Assembly: GCA_013398295.1 (NCBI GenBank)
Contig: VZSF01008903.1
Coordinates: 124,001-188,000, forward strand
Reading direction: 5' to 3'
Source: Chionis minor
Lineage: Eukaryota > Chordata > Aves > Charadriiformes > Chionididae
Length of the DNA stretch: 64,000 nt
Both the position numbers and the translations under genes were made by a program. The notes beneath the pieces were generated by a model that was not told where the DNA came from, did not search any database, and saw only the letters and a program-made list of their open reading frames with translations. Below, in pieces: positions 34,850 to 47,400 of the stretch (its first letter is position 1; each line of letters begins with the position of its first letter).

Positions 34850-35710
34850 ATTAGTCTTTTTCTGCCTCTTCTTTGAATCTCCTCCAATATTTCCACACCC
34901 TTTTTGAACTGTGGATACTGTGCGAAGTACAGGGGTAACGCAACCTTCCTGTGCAAAAAATGGCCTGAGGATCATTGCTCATCAGTGACCTACTGTCTCC
35001 CCAGGGCTTTCCTGAGTCATCAGTTATCCCATCCTGCAATCATTCCCTGGCTCCACAGCTGGATGTCCCCCCCAGCTTTAGCCATCCAGGAGCTACATGT
35101 TTTAAGTCAGCCACTCATCTGAGTTGTCTCCACTGTCGATAGAGAGAAGTAGGCGTTGTCCAGAGGTGATTCATCCCATCTAAGGGATATCTTAAGTAAA
35201 ATGAACATGAACTCATGTTCTGGAGGTGCCTCCACCCATCCTAGGTCTAGAAGTGGCCCCCACTTACCCAGCGTTTAGATGCCCTCAGTTAAGTGAGACG
35301 AATGGTCTGACATTTGACCGTACCAAAATACCATGTTTACTTGACCCAGGGCTGCCAAGCATACCCAAGGCTCTCTATCATTAACTGGGGCTCTGCAAGG
35401 TCTGCTTTTCTTCCCCAGTCTTTGTGTCACTTTCAACATTTATCAATGAAGATTTAACAGATTCTTGTCTTTTGTTTCTCCCTGGCTCCTTGTTGGGGGC
35501 GTGAAATGGGATAGGGTCAAGACCAGCCTTTAGGGTCTCCAGGAGAAACAAAGCTGTTCGATGTGGAATTTCCTTTTAGGACTCCATTTGGAAACCAATT
35601 ACAAACCCCAGTTCATTTAACGTGCACCATGTTGATTTTGGATGGCTCCACTTTATCCATTAGCATGTCCTGTGATACGAAGCCAAATGCTTTTGAGAAG
35701 TTTGACCAAC
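34850..35710 (-). mobile_element. Fossil CR1-class LINE with RT remnants
   Basis: Two parts of a LINE ORF2 can be read on the minus strand in the right order. At 35705-35649 the translation is SNFSKAFGFVSQDMLMDKV, which fits reverse-transcriptase motif A of CR1-type elements (F-S-K-A-F-D-x-V). The catalytic Asp after AF is replaced by Gly. At about 34950-34851 the translation includes GRLRYPCTSHSIHSSKRVW and RRFKEEAEKD, aligning loosely with the CR1 C-terminal '[19 protein letters not shown]' block. The spacing of about 0.7 kb is plausible for one element. The stretch between is too decayed to read. It is old and non-functional. Confidence 0.62.
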
Positions 35711-38700
35711 TTAAGAATTAAGTGTAGAGGGTGGCAGCTGCCCTCCCTTAGACTGATGGGCTCTGAGGACAGAAAGGATTATCAGGACCGGGAGACTGAC
35801 CTCCCGAGTGACACTGGCTATAAAATTTCATCCGTTAGGCTCCTGTGAAAATCACAACTATAAATCTTTCAGGTCCAATCCTTTCCCTACACAGCTCCCC
35901 TGGAAGAACCACATTTCCTCATCAGGCTCCACAGGATGCTGGTGGGGTCAGGGAGAGAAGGGTCCAGCTCCAGCCAGGTCTCTCCTACCTGTGTTGACCT
36001 AGCAGCAGACTCCCAAAAGGAATCATATTTTCCACGCTGCTAATTTTAGGTCTTTGCTTTCCAACACCCACAGACTTGGAGACACAGCCGGCTGCCTCGC
36101 TGCAGCTTAAATGCTTTCTAATGGCCTCGACCCAGAGATTTACGCTGAGCCAACTCACTTTGAAACCCATCCATAAAAACGCCTTCTGCAAACAGATTTG
36201 TTTCATTATCGTTGGGCCTGAAAGTGCCTGAAGTCACAAACAACTTCAAACTCCTTCAAATTTATTGCGGCGCTAGGTTTGCACTTCATTTAAATCCCGT
36301 GTACCTGGGTGCAGGTCTTATGGGGGGGACAGGCAGGGGAGGGTGGCTGGAGAGCCCTGGTGCAATGTATCAGTGATTATGGTGCAATAAATATTGGATG
36401 GAGGATCTATGATAACATCTATTACGGCTTTATGAAATATTGATAGCGTCTGAATACATATTGCCTTCTGAACAGCTCGTTCCGGAGATGTTTAATGAAA
36501 GACATCTGTCGTTTTATCCTTGAATCTACATGCAGGCGAAGTATAGTCTCTATCCTGCCTGTGATCTCAGTAAGGGCTTCCAGAGCTGCAAGGAAATGGC
36601 AGGAAATACTCACCTATCCGGAGGGGTGGAGGGGAGAGAGACAGAGACTGGTTTATGTGTACAAGAGTCTTTCATTTTGGAAATGAATTAACTTCGTGCT
36701 CCTCTGAAATCAATCCCTGCACAGACAACTGGCTTTAATGGGCCCAATAAAAGACGGCGCAGGCTGCCGCAGCAAAACAGTGGGAGAGAATGGGAACTCC
36801 CAGGAAAACCAGCTCATCCTTCAGACTTTTATGCCCGATCGCGTGCTTCTCACCGTTTAACCCTGTGCACGGCACTGGGGCACAGCAGCCCTACCCACCA
36901 TGAGCCAAACACTAATCCTGGACACACATTCACCCCAAATGCCCAACATATTCCCAAATTAATGACACGTGGTGTTATTTCTCACCTTATAAGGTCTTTC
37001 CAGACATGCATGTGCATGAGTACACACAATTATTTTTTTTATCTTTACACCACAGATTTGACTTTCTTTTTAACAAGACTTTTTAACATTTCCTTTTACC
37101 AAAGCCCAGCCTCCCCTCCTCAGCTCCTCCCAGCACCGGGGAACCAAAGCACACCATCTCCATGCCCCTTTCCCTGGAGGAGCGCTAAATCCTCTTGCCT
37201 CACTTGCAAAACCCAAATGCCCCATCACACACAGCTGCGTGGAGAAGTAGGTCTACGATCCACAGAAGAGACAACCCCCTCCCAAGGCCTTCCAAATGTA
37301 GGGAGGTTTGAACACAGCCCCACACGCAGCTTTCTACACACCCTGCCATCATTCTCTGCCTGACCCATCCTTCAAACCTGACAGGCATATTTTTTGGGGG
37401 GGAAAAAAAAAAGAGAAAAGGTGTTTTCCTTCCACAACCCCCCTTCTTACCCTCTCAGAAAAAGAAAGGTTGCTCTGGCTGTACTACAGCATCTCCATGA
37501 AAGACAGGAAAATCTGTATCTTGTATGAAAATCTGTCCTGAAATCCTGTCCCAGGGAAGGCACTAAATTGGCCCAGGCTTCCCAGGGATGGGGAAATTCT
37601 GATGCACAACAGTGACCCTCTTTGTTAATCTCTTGGTTGTGTTGAGTGCAAACCCAGAGGCGTTCCCCTGGCAAAGGACATAGTCCCTGTTGATCTTAGG
37701 AGCAGAAGGTGACCCTCTGCTGTGAGGACAGAGTTGGTGGCACCCAGGAGAGGACTGTTTTGGCACCTGCTGCTCTTGGATGGGTCAAAGTTCCCACAAA
37801 GAGCAGAACACCAAACCTGTGTCAAGCAGACCCAGCTGAACCTCTTGTTATTCCTCATTTTCTGTTGTGGTGTCAAAGCTGAATCAAAAGGAACAGGAGA
37901 AAAGCATGTTGCCTTCGGAAGTCAGATATAATTGAAGAGCATCGACCTTTCCTCACCCGTGGAGAGAAGACATACCATGAAAGTGTAGTACAATGCTGTG
38001 CTGGCTCAGTTGTTCTGTTTGCTCAACAAACAGCCTTTCCTCTCTCCTGGGTAGAGCCTCCATAGCTGATTTCAGCCCACTTAACCCCAGGTTGTGACCA
38101 TAAAACTGGTCCTTGGACCTCCCTGGCAGTATCCTCCCAGCCTGGCCCTGCTCCCACACGCTTGTCTGGAATGAACCTTAGGTCTTGAGTAGGAAGGAGA
38201 AGCTTTGCCAGCCCAGGGACCAGCAAACAGCCTCCTCAATTGTCTCCCCAAGTTCGAAAACCCTAACGGAACCTGATTTCCCCATGTTTCTTTCCCACGC
38301 ACACAGGACCCTTCCACTGAACCACAGGGGCACGCAGGGCAACATCAAAAGAGAAATGAGAAATTAATGTGATACCTCAGACATGCATTTTCCGCAGCAT
38401 CTCCTAAGATCAATAGCCACTTACAAGCAACACTTCCCTGGGAACATTTTCCCCCACCGTGAACCAACTTATCCACCCAGCAACAGCCAGAGTCACCGAG
38501 GAGCAGCACACACCGCCTCTCCCACAACCCGTTACCGCGTAGGAGAGCCTACGGTATTTACAAAAACACCACGCGGCACTCCCCTGCTCTCTGAATTAAT
38601 GATGGGTGCGATTGTGTTTCTCTTTACATACTCAGCAGGAGGAATCCCAGCGCCAGAGCCACCTCTGCTCTTCATGCAGGGAAGCGTCTCCTCCACAGCC

Positions 38701-41700
38701 CGGGCCTGAGAAAAAATGCGAAGCGCCGTAAAAACACTTGTCAGAGCCATTTCTTGGTCCTGCCCCGTTGCTCTCATTCAATTCTCCTCTCTATGGGCTG
38801 TGAGGCAGGAGCAACATCTCACTCCACGTTCAGATAGAGACTAGCCCTGAGAAGACCTTAATAAAGGTGCGAGAATACAAATAAATGCAGGTGATAGATG
38901 ATGATTTGCTTTTGCTGGGGAGGGGAAGGGGGTTTAGTTTCATTTCTTAGTCTAAAATGTGTGTCTTTAGTGAAAACTCAGCTTAGCATTACGAGCTTAG
39001 CTTCTTAAGAAATTGGCTCAATTTTAACACTATCATTTTACGAAAGTAAGAGTGAGATCTTGCCTCTTCCAGTAAATTATACCACTTTCTAGTTGAGGTT
39101 TCAAACCAATTCAGTGAACACCCTGAAAGCCCTTGTGTGGACATTTCTTACTGCAGTAACTTAAATGGTGTGTTAAGTAGCACCTTTAACTAAATCAATG
39201 CAGGTCTAAATAGTAGCGTAGGAAAGACAAACACACACTCCTCCTGACCATTTGCCTACTCCATAGATTACTTTCCCATCCCCAATTTGGGAACAAAGCG
39301 CTCCAGGCTCTCCGCTTACCCATCAAGATCAGATACACGCAGTTAACTGTGGGTTCAGCACTGATCCGCATCAGGGTTGGTGCTGCCCGTTCACCTTCTC
39401 CAGGAGATGAGCCCATGGGCTCAATTCATCCCTGCCAAGTCTCTAATTAAGGTTTTAAGCATGCACACCACGGAGCCCGCAGCCGAAAACAACCCTTCGT
39501 CCTTTCCCATCCCACCCTCCCTCACCTTCCATCTTCCGCAGCCACGTATTTCTTCTGCCTCCCCCTGTCAACCCCCTTTTCAATGGCATTTCCCTTCCTG
39601 CTGCCAAAGGGATGCTTAGGAGCATGGAGACAGTAAAACATGGCTCTAATGTCCCTTGCTGATGCATAGTCTCCTCCCATTATTGGTAGAGCAGCATCAG
39701 GTTATACGCTGTTAATAGCCTTTCCACTTGTTTATCGCTTCTCTGGCATCATTCCTGGATTTCGCACCGCTGTTTTACTTCCCCTCGCCGCTTCGGGGAC
39801 GACCTCCCCTCAAGCAGCAGGGCTCACGCCACGTGTAATTCAACAGGTGGGTGCTGGTGGGGGGCATTACCAGCACATCAAAAACATACTTACAACAAAG
39901 CCAACGAACCTCATCTCGGATGGGCTGGGGGGCTGAAGGGAAAGGGATTTTTTTTTTTTTTGGTGAAGTGAGTGAATAATTCATAAGCAAACCATTGACA
40001 TGATAAATTCCTCCATTTCTCCTCTTTTGTGAATTGACGCGAACAACTTTCCAATTCCTCCCCTCTGCATTTTCATTATCCAGAATTATTCACTAAACAA
40101 TTGCTTGGAATAATTCTGGGGAGCAAATTCTCTGCTGGGGACGTGGGTACTGACGTCAGTGGAATTAGCGCCAGCAGGAGCTTTGGTTCAGAGGCAATGG
40201 GCTGTCCACAAGCCTTTCATCATGAGGATTTGGTCTCTAGATTTTGAACCACGCCGATTAGCTGTGGCAGAGCACAGAGGCCGGACAGTCCTGTTTTCTC
40301 CTCCGTTAGATGAGCGGAGTTCTGCAAATCAGGTTTTTCCACCATGAATACTTATGTTTACAAATTAATGGGGGTTGAAATTGCGGAGATGCAATGATAT
40401 ATCACATTGGTGCTGCCAGCAGCACTTCTGCCAGCGTGTTTCATCTCCAGCCCTGCAGGACAAACGGGAACAAAGTGGGATTTCTGCATTTCCATTTCAG
40501 CGGCTGCAAATGAGCCCTGCCCTTTCCAGGAACACTCTGCGCAGAGCCATACGGGCTCTCTGAACCCACCGTCAGGCTCACCAGCGCAGCTCGCTGCCTT
40601 TGATATTCATGGGAAGTGAAAGACAACAACTGAAGGTTTGCTTTTTAATTTCATGGGAAATTTTGAAAGTGGCTTTTCCTCGCTTCTGCACTTCATTTAT
40701 TCATTTACAGACTGACCCAAACCCCATATGAACAACTGAATGTCTTCAGTATACCGCAGCTCTGACTCAGAAAGTCCTTGATATTTATCTGCCCGCAGTT
40801 TCCAATAAGTTAACGGCAGCTGACCTAAAATACCAAATTCCGAGGGAGCTCTCTGGCTGATGACTCCCTGTATCTGACAGCGATTGTCTGGGGTGTATTT
40901 TCTGTATTTATTTATCGTAAATGAGACACCTGACACCATGAGATCATAAGCAATTTCCAGCTCTCTCCAAATCACCGGTAGGGTTCCAGTTCTGAGCCTG
41001 GCAACATCATCAATTCTGCCGCAAAATTTTTTTGTGCTGATTGTCGGTAATTTGCAACACATAAGTTGGAGGGAGAGAATTGCTTGCAGTTCTTCCCTTC
41101 ATCTTCTTGTGAAAATCAGCCTGTGTTGAGCAGGCCAACCAGACTGTCATGAGCGTAAAAAACCTACAAATCTGGGGATCTCACTCTGTTCGTTGAAATG
41201 TTTTAGGTTAGTGGCAAAATGTAAATGTCATCTCCGTATTTACAGTTCTACCGCAGGGAGGATATTAACTTCTTTGGTCATTTCTCTGATTCAGCATCTG
41301 CTTTCCCCACATCACATCCCTGCATTTGGATTTAGGGTAATTCCTGCCACCATCCCAGACCCATCTGTTTACCCAGTTGACAGAATAATTTCCCAACAAG
41401 TGACAAGGGTTCATAAACACAAGCCTGATTCCTGCGAAAGTCAGGATCTTTCCTTGCTGCTAAAAACCCTCTAGTTAAACCTTCTCCCACTGCACAGTGG
41501 AAAATTTCACACTGAGGAAACAGAGTGGCAGACCAGCAAGCTTTACTTCTGCGGCGCCTCAGATCATTGCCCAAGCGAGCTGGAAAGAGCTTCCTGTACA
41601 GCTGAAATCTTCAGACACTTTCCTCTTGAAATCCTGATTCCACCCACTCCCCCACCTTGCAGCAGGGCTGCGTGAACATTGCTAGCAATTTGTAACCTGG

Positions 41701-41894
41701 TCCCTTTAGACGCAGGAGTTCCTCGTACGCTCCCGCACCAGGAGGAAACATCCCAAGGGATGCCGTGTCTCCAGCACCAGCTCCGGCCGCAGTGCTGTGG
41801 AGGCAGGCAGACCCCGCAACCAGCATATAAATCATCCCCTAGTTCAGCAGCGCACATCCATAGGTTTCTAGTTTCAATCTCACTCTCTTTAAGA
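35711..41894. other. Unique non-coding sequence, no gene recognised
   Basis: A 6.2-kb stretch without recognisable gene or CR1. The block 36361-36560 (gcaataaatattggatgg, gaaatattgatagcg) is AT-rich and enhancer-like. Further AT-rich blocks are 38870-39190 and 39990-40110. Short homopolymers lie at 37405-37412 (A) and 39950-39961 (T). Open frames up to about 130 codons exist on both strands without family resemblance. Confidence 0.4.
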
Positions 41895-42637
41895 GATAGA
41901 ATCATGGAATGGTCTAGGTTGGAAGGGATCTGTAAGATCATCGAGTCCAACCATCAACCCACCATGTCCCAACCCACCACTAACCTGTGTCCCTCAGCAC
42001 CACATCTGCCCGGCTGGGAAATACCTGCAGGGGATGGTGACTCCACCACTGCCCTGGGCAGCCTCTTCCAATGCTTGACAGCCCTTTCGGTGAAGGAATT
42101 TTCCCTAATATCCAACCTAAACCTCCCCTGGCACAACTTGAGGCCATTTCCTCTTGTCCTAACCCCTGTTCCTTAGGAGAAGAGACCGACCCCCACCCTG
42201 GCTACACCCTCCTCTCAGGCAGTTGCAGAGAGCGACAAGGTCTCCCCTCAGCCTCCTCTTCTCCAGACTGAACACCCTCAGTTCCCTCAGCTGCTCCTCA
42301 GGAGACTTGTGTTCCAGACCTCTCACCAGCTCCAGTGCCCTTCTCTGGACACGCTCCAGCCCCTCAGTGTCTTTCTTGGAGTGAGGGGCCCAAAACTGAA
42401 CACAGGATTCCAGGTGGGGCCTCACCAGTGCCCAGTCCAGGGAGACCATCACTGCCCCAGTCCTGTTGGCCACACCATTGCTGATCCAGGCCAGGATGCT
42501 GGTGGCTGCCTTGGCCACCTGGGCACACACTGCTGGCTCATCTTCAGCCACATCCCCAGGTCCTTTTCCACCAGGCGGCTTTCCAATTGCTCTTCCCCAG
42601 GCCTGTAGCATTCATGGGTTTGGTGTGACCCCAGATA
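41895..42637 (-). mobile_element. CR1 LINE 3' fragment with decayed ORF2 C-terminus
   Basis: It starts with an octamer complement (gatagaatcatggaat), then 'ggttggaagggatctgtaagatcatcgagtccaacc' in pieces. On the minus strand it encodes ORF2 C-terminal residues such as [40 protein letters not shown] and [13 protein letters not shown]. The upstream end holds 'gaatgctacaggcctgggg'. There is a deletion near 42545 compared with the copy at 6.8 kb, where 'gttggccaagaggtgg' is present. It is inactive. It is the closest relative of the 6.6-7.5-kb element, in opposite orientation. Confidence 0.95.
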
Positions 42638-44419
42638 CATCCCTGTGCTTCAGAATGGTTGGTACGTTTCTGGTACAGGGCAGGTTTTCCTACCCATAAC
42701 GAACCCATCCTGGTGTCTTGGAAAATCCCAACTCAGCTTCAAGTCCCCCAACTATGTCATTGACCATCAAACACTATGTACTGCCTTATGCTTAAGCCAA
42801 ACAAATTAAAACCTCATGGACAGAAAGAAAGAGATGAAACCGAAGCCACCATATTTGGTCCCAGACAGCACAGCCGTGCTCTTCTCTCCTTCCCACAGGC
42901 CACCCCCAAATGCAGAGGTGCAGCCAGCAGAGCTGAGGCATCTTCTGGGATCAAACTGCTGCCTGGAACAATGCAGTTGGCTGATGCAAAAGTGATTATC
43001 CCTTGGGGTTTTTTTTTGTTTGGTTGGGTTTTTTGTTTATTCTTGTGGGGTTTGGGGCTTTTTTTTCAATAAAAATAATGGCTAAGACCTGATGGCTCAG
43101 TTTCCCCATTTTGGGCAGGTGACACGATGGCTGAGGTGAGGGTGAGAAGCTCAGGGACTGACAGAAAAGCTTAGGCAAAAACGATAAAGCCCAAATTTTT
43201 TTGACATCTAACCCCTGCTGACACTGAGGATGGGTAAAGCCCTTTCAAACCAGCAGGACCCACCTTGTACTGCTCTGTGCGGTCACCAGGGCTGGAGACA
43301 GAAAGGGAAGCCACCACCATGGCTGACAGGGTGCTATGGGCTTCTTAGAGACACAGGACTCCTTCACTCAGCCAACGTGGTCACACCGCTGTCAAAAGCT
43401 GCCATCTCAGCACAAGGTCGCAGTGCACGGTGCAGATAGACGTTAAATTGAAGTCCACTGGGACACCGGGAGCCGAAGCCGGAGCAGCCCCCAGGCTCCC
43501 CACGCCGCTCCCCACTCATTCCCTCACCTCTGCACATCCAGCACCAGCACCGTCTGCGGGCAGCATCCCACCAGAGCCACAGGTCTGGCGTGTGCGATGA
43601 TACAGCTACAGGAAAGCAGGAAAAACACATCTCTCACTCTCTCCACCGCGCCCCAGAGGACAAATCTTTCCAGCTGCGGGCAGGAGATACTTGTGTGCCT
43701 CCTGGCCTCTCTCGATGCGTTTGCAAATCCTCCTGGTGTCAGCTGGCTCTAGGCACCCCGCGGCGGGGAGAGATGGTCTCCATCAATATTCAGGGCACAC
43801 AGGCGCAGGGAGAGAGGAGACAGGTAGGGAGAACGGCTCTGCCACAGCCAGATGAATGAATCTCGCTTGGAGGCAGAGCAGGAGGGTGGTTGTTTGCAGG
43901 GTCTGTGTTCTGCCGCTGGCACCGACCACGCTCTGCTCTTACAGAGTCCTTTCGTCCCTGTCCACAACCACCCCGCACCGGCACTGTGTCCCAGACCGCG
44001 ACAGCCGGTCGTGACCGGGGACCCTGGAGCCATTCCAGAGCTTTGCACACTACAAAGAAGCTCTGGTTCTTTTAATTAGCCAGAGAATGTAAATGAGCTC
44101 GGCGTGTGCCCGGGCCCCTCCTGTGGAGCCCCGGAGAAAGTGTGGCACGCTTCTGGGATCGCTGTCTGTAGATGGAAAAAGCATTTGGCACCCAGGCTGC
44201 CAGCGGCGGGTTCACAGGCAGGATCCGTGGGCCAGTGTGAGCCGCAAGCACGCGCCAGCAAGCCGGAGCAGCTGTCCCAGGTCAGCTCCCTGGCACTGAA
44301 TCCTGGGAGCTACATGCACCCAGATCAGGGACCACCCACCCACCATTGCCTGTGAGGGCCACGGAGAAATCATTCCCCGGAACTAAGACCAGTGACCTGG
44401 TACCACCACCATCTTCTCT
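42638..44419. other. Unique non-coding sequence
   Basis: No gene was recognised. A T-rich/G-rich stretch (tttttttttgtttggttgggtttttt) lies at about 43010-43035. 'gctcagtttccccatttt' at 43096 resembles a MIR block but is too short to call. Open frames at 43364-44355 overlap on both strands. Confidence 0.4.
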
Positions 44420-44455
44420 CCATCCATCCATCCATCCATCCATCCATCCATCCAT
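44420..44455 (+). repeat. (CCAT)n microsatellite, about 9 units
   Basis: An uninterrupted CCAT tetranucleotide array of roughly nine copies. It is likely to be length-polymorphic. Confidence 0.95.
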
Positions 44456-47400
44456 ATTCCTGGCCATTGCTCCCACCACCCAACCCCAGTCACCCTTCCC
44501 CCTACCTGCTGCTCTTCTGTCCATCTCTTGAACCTCTTTCCAGTCTGTCTCCACTTGTTTAAGACCAGAAAGTCAGCGTTGGTCTTCTCTTCCACTCTGC
44601 AGGGGTCTCTCTATCTACAAGGGGATAGAAGAAGATGCAGATGGGCATCCTGGGTGAGCAGGATCAAACAAACTCTCCTGCCCTGTGCCTGGGAAACACC
44701 CACCAGTTCCCACTGCATGGCAGAGAGCAGTGGGGGCAGAAAGGGCTTTATTAGGGGGGGCCCAAGCTGGGACCTGGGGCAGCCAGATGCCCGTAAGGGC
44801 TCTTTCAGAGACATCAAAGGCCCCTTGATTAAGTTCATACCAGGTTCTCCTGCTGCTCAAGAAAACTGTTTATGCGTTGCCGGGTTTTAGCTTTGGTTTA
44901 ATCTTCTTTTATTGGTGTTACAGGATTAAAAGTGCCTGGTGCTGCAGAAGAGCAAAGAGTGCACCAGAACAGAGCCAGTGACCCGTCAAGTGCGTGAGAC
45001 TAATAAACATAGATCGTAATTATTACTGACCCAGGACAAAGTCCCTATCCTCCTTTGGGTGCAGTTCATACTACTCCAAAAGGCCAAGCTGAGCCAGAAT
45101 TTACATTTTATTTACTCAGCAAACACCAGCCAGGCACCAGTGCTGGGCATCCCTGGGCCATGGGGCAGAATAGTTCAGTCTGGACCTTTCTCCAAGCCCT
45201 GGGCTGAAGTAGCGATGCTGGCACAGGCAGTGCCCAGGTGACACCATCAGCCATCGCATCATCTTTTGATTCAAGCCCTAAAGGAGCTACCTTCAAAGAG
45301 GCTAAAACAGCAAGGGAGATCAGACAGGACCTGGACTGTAACATTCCCAACCTCAACTCCCCCCCACCATCCTCTGAAACAGAGACCGTGAGTCAAACTT
45401 TGCTACTTCCCCCTCTTCACCTTACGCCCTCGCTCCTCTCAGCTTTAATTACAAAGAAGAAAAGTACATGCTTGAAGCAGGAAAACACATCCTGTTGCGC
45501 AACGGGGCCAAGACACCCTGTCGCTCAAAGACATGGTCCTCCTGGGACCGGGAGGGTCCTTCTGATGGTGTGGGGCGAGAAGAGCCTCAGCAGTGAGGCG
45601 AAGCCACAGCATTCTCCAGCTGCGGCAGCCGGGCTGACTCTCCAGCCCTCATTACCATGTCGTGCGCCAGTTGGCACCGCTGATGCTGTGGTGCTGTGGA
45701 GCACCCTTATCTCTCCAGGAGAGGCTTTCATTGCAGCCCTCAAGCACTAGGAAATGGAGCTACTCAACTCACTGATACTGCTCTGCAAATCCATCAGAGG
45801 GGGAGGACGGGAAGGGGAACAGCTCGTCCCTGCCTGTTGCTCCGCCGGAGGCTTTGCCCTTCGCTAGGAACAGCTGATTAATTCCCAACCAAGCTTGGGC
45901 AAAACCAGTGCCCCTGTCTGGTGTGCAGCTGGGAAACCACCAAGTGTAGCCCCTGCCTACAAGTCACTGTGGAGGCAACGGCCACCAGGCAGCACGGGAC
46001 TTGCCAGGCAGGACACAGAGGGCTCGGATCAGGCTGCCCATGGCTACCTGTGGTATGATCCATGCCATAAGGGCTGTAACTCTGTGACCTTTTTTTGCCA
46101 GGAAGCTCTCTGCGGGCTGGGCTGGCCACTTCCCTTGGGTTAGAGAAGGAGCCATTGCTAACGCCCAGAGCCGGCAGTGCCATTCCCACCACGTGCAGGA
46201 GGAGGGCTGGCAGCGGACCTGGGGAGTCTGGGCACCTGGAGATAGACCCCATGCTTGCTGCGGGCACAGTGCAATGAAAAGAGGGTGGTGAGATGGGCTC
46301 CCAGCCCCACGGCAGGAGGCTCCAGGTGGGCCCCCACCAGCTCCTGCACCTGCAGCAGAGCTTTGCCCCACGCTGCTTAGGTGGGAGCAGGACACCAAGG
46401 AGGAGGGGACGAGGGGATGGGTGTCTGCGCGCCTGGCACAGTCCCTGCCTCCAAGACACCCACGCAGGGCTGCGGGCTGCCCCCTCCCTCCTCCCAGTAG
46501 CACAAAGCACCAACCTGCCCTCCTGGATGCTGCTTCTCTGCTGACTGGTGAGTCACATCATTGATGTCACCTCTCCACGTCATGGGAGCTTGGAGCTGGA
46601 TTTAATGAGCCTTTGTTTTCTTCAGCTAAGAAAAACCTCAAAAAGAAGCTCAGTCTCAAGCATCCTGAGGAGCCAGTAGGTCTCTCTGCTACCGCCACTG
46701 TCCCCACAGGAGGACAGGCATAACTGCAAGAGGGTTCAGCAGGTTGTCTGACAGCTAAAGCAGAGCACCAGAGATCTGGGAGACATCATGCCAACGCCAC
46801 ATGAGGATGCCTTTGTCCTCATTAGAGCCTGCCACATGCCACCCTTCTCACAGGACATGGAGGTGACATCCTGCTATGTCTTGCACTGCCCTGAGTGAAT
46901 CCACGCATTGGAACGAGGGAGAGGTGTCAAAGTGGTGGTGGCACCATGCTCATAGTCAGGGGACGCGGCAGCATCTCTGAGGGCTTCTACCCAAGAAGCT
47001 GAGATGTTGGCCATTGCTCCTGGTTGGCATTCACACATGCATGCTGGCACTTACCCACCAACACCACGCTCTTGTCCTGCCGTCCGGGGCCACCTAAGCC
47101 AGGAGACAGAGCCACACGAGCATCTTCCTTGGGCTGCCCCGTGTGACACGGGTCACACCTTGGGAAGCGAATCCTCATTTACACCAGTAGAGAAGGAAAT
47201 TTGAGCCTGCGGTATTCTAAATCCAGAGGAACAAACCCTTGCAAAGCAGAGGGGAACAAAATTCATTATAAAAATCAAGGGAAACGAGGAACTTTTTTCT
47301 CTCTTTTATGAAGGTCGCTAAAATGAGAAGCGTCATGTGGGGTCCCTGGGAAACCAGTAACGTAAATAGTCAGCGGACAGAGGGCATCTTCTATTAATGA

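Noticed and set aside
43096..43113. MIR element
   Set aside because: Only one short block (gctcagtttccccatttt) fits, and the flanks do not continue the match.
44420..44455. CRISPR-like array
   Set aside because: The units are contiguous CCAT tetranucleotides without spacers. This is a microsatellite.
45878..46513. 211-codon open frame on the minus strand
   Set aside because: Low-complexity Pro/Ser/Arg-rich translation, overlapped by another long frame on the same strand, without splice support or family resemblance.
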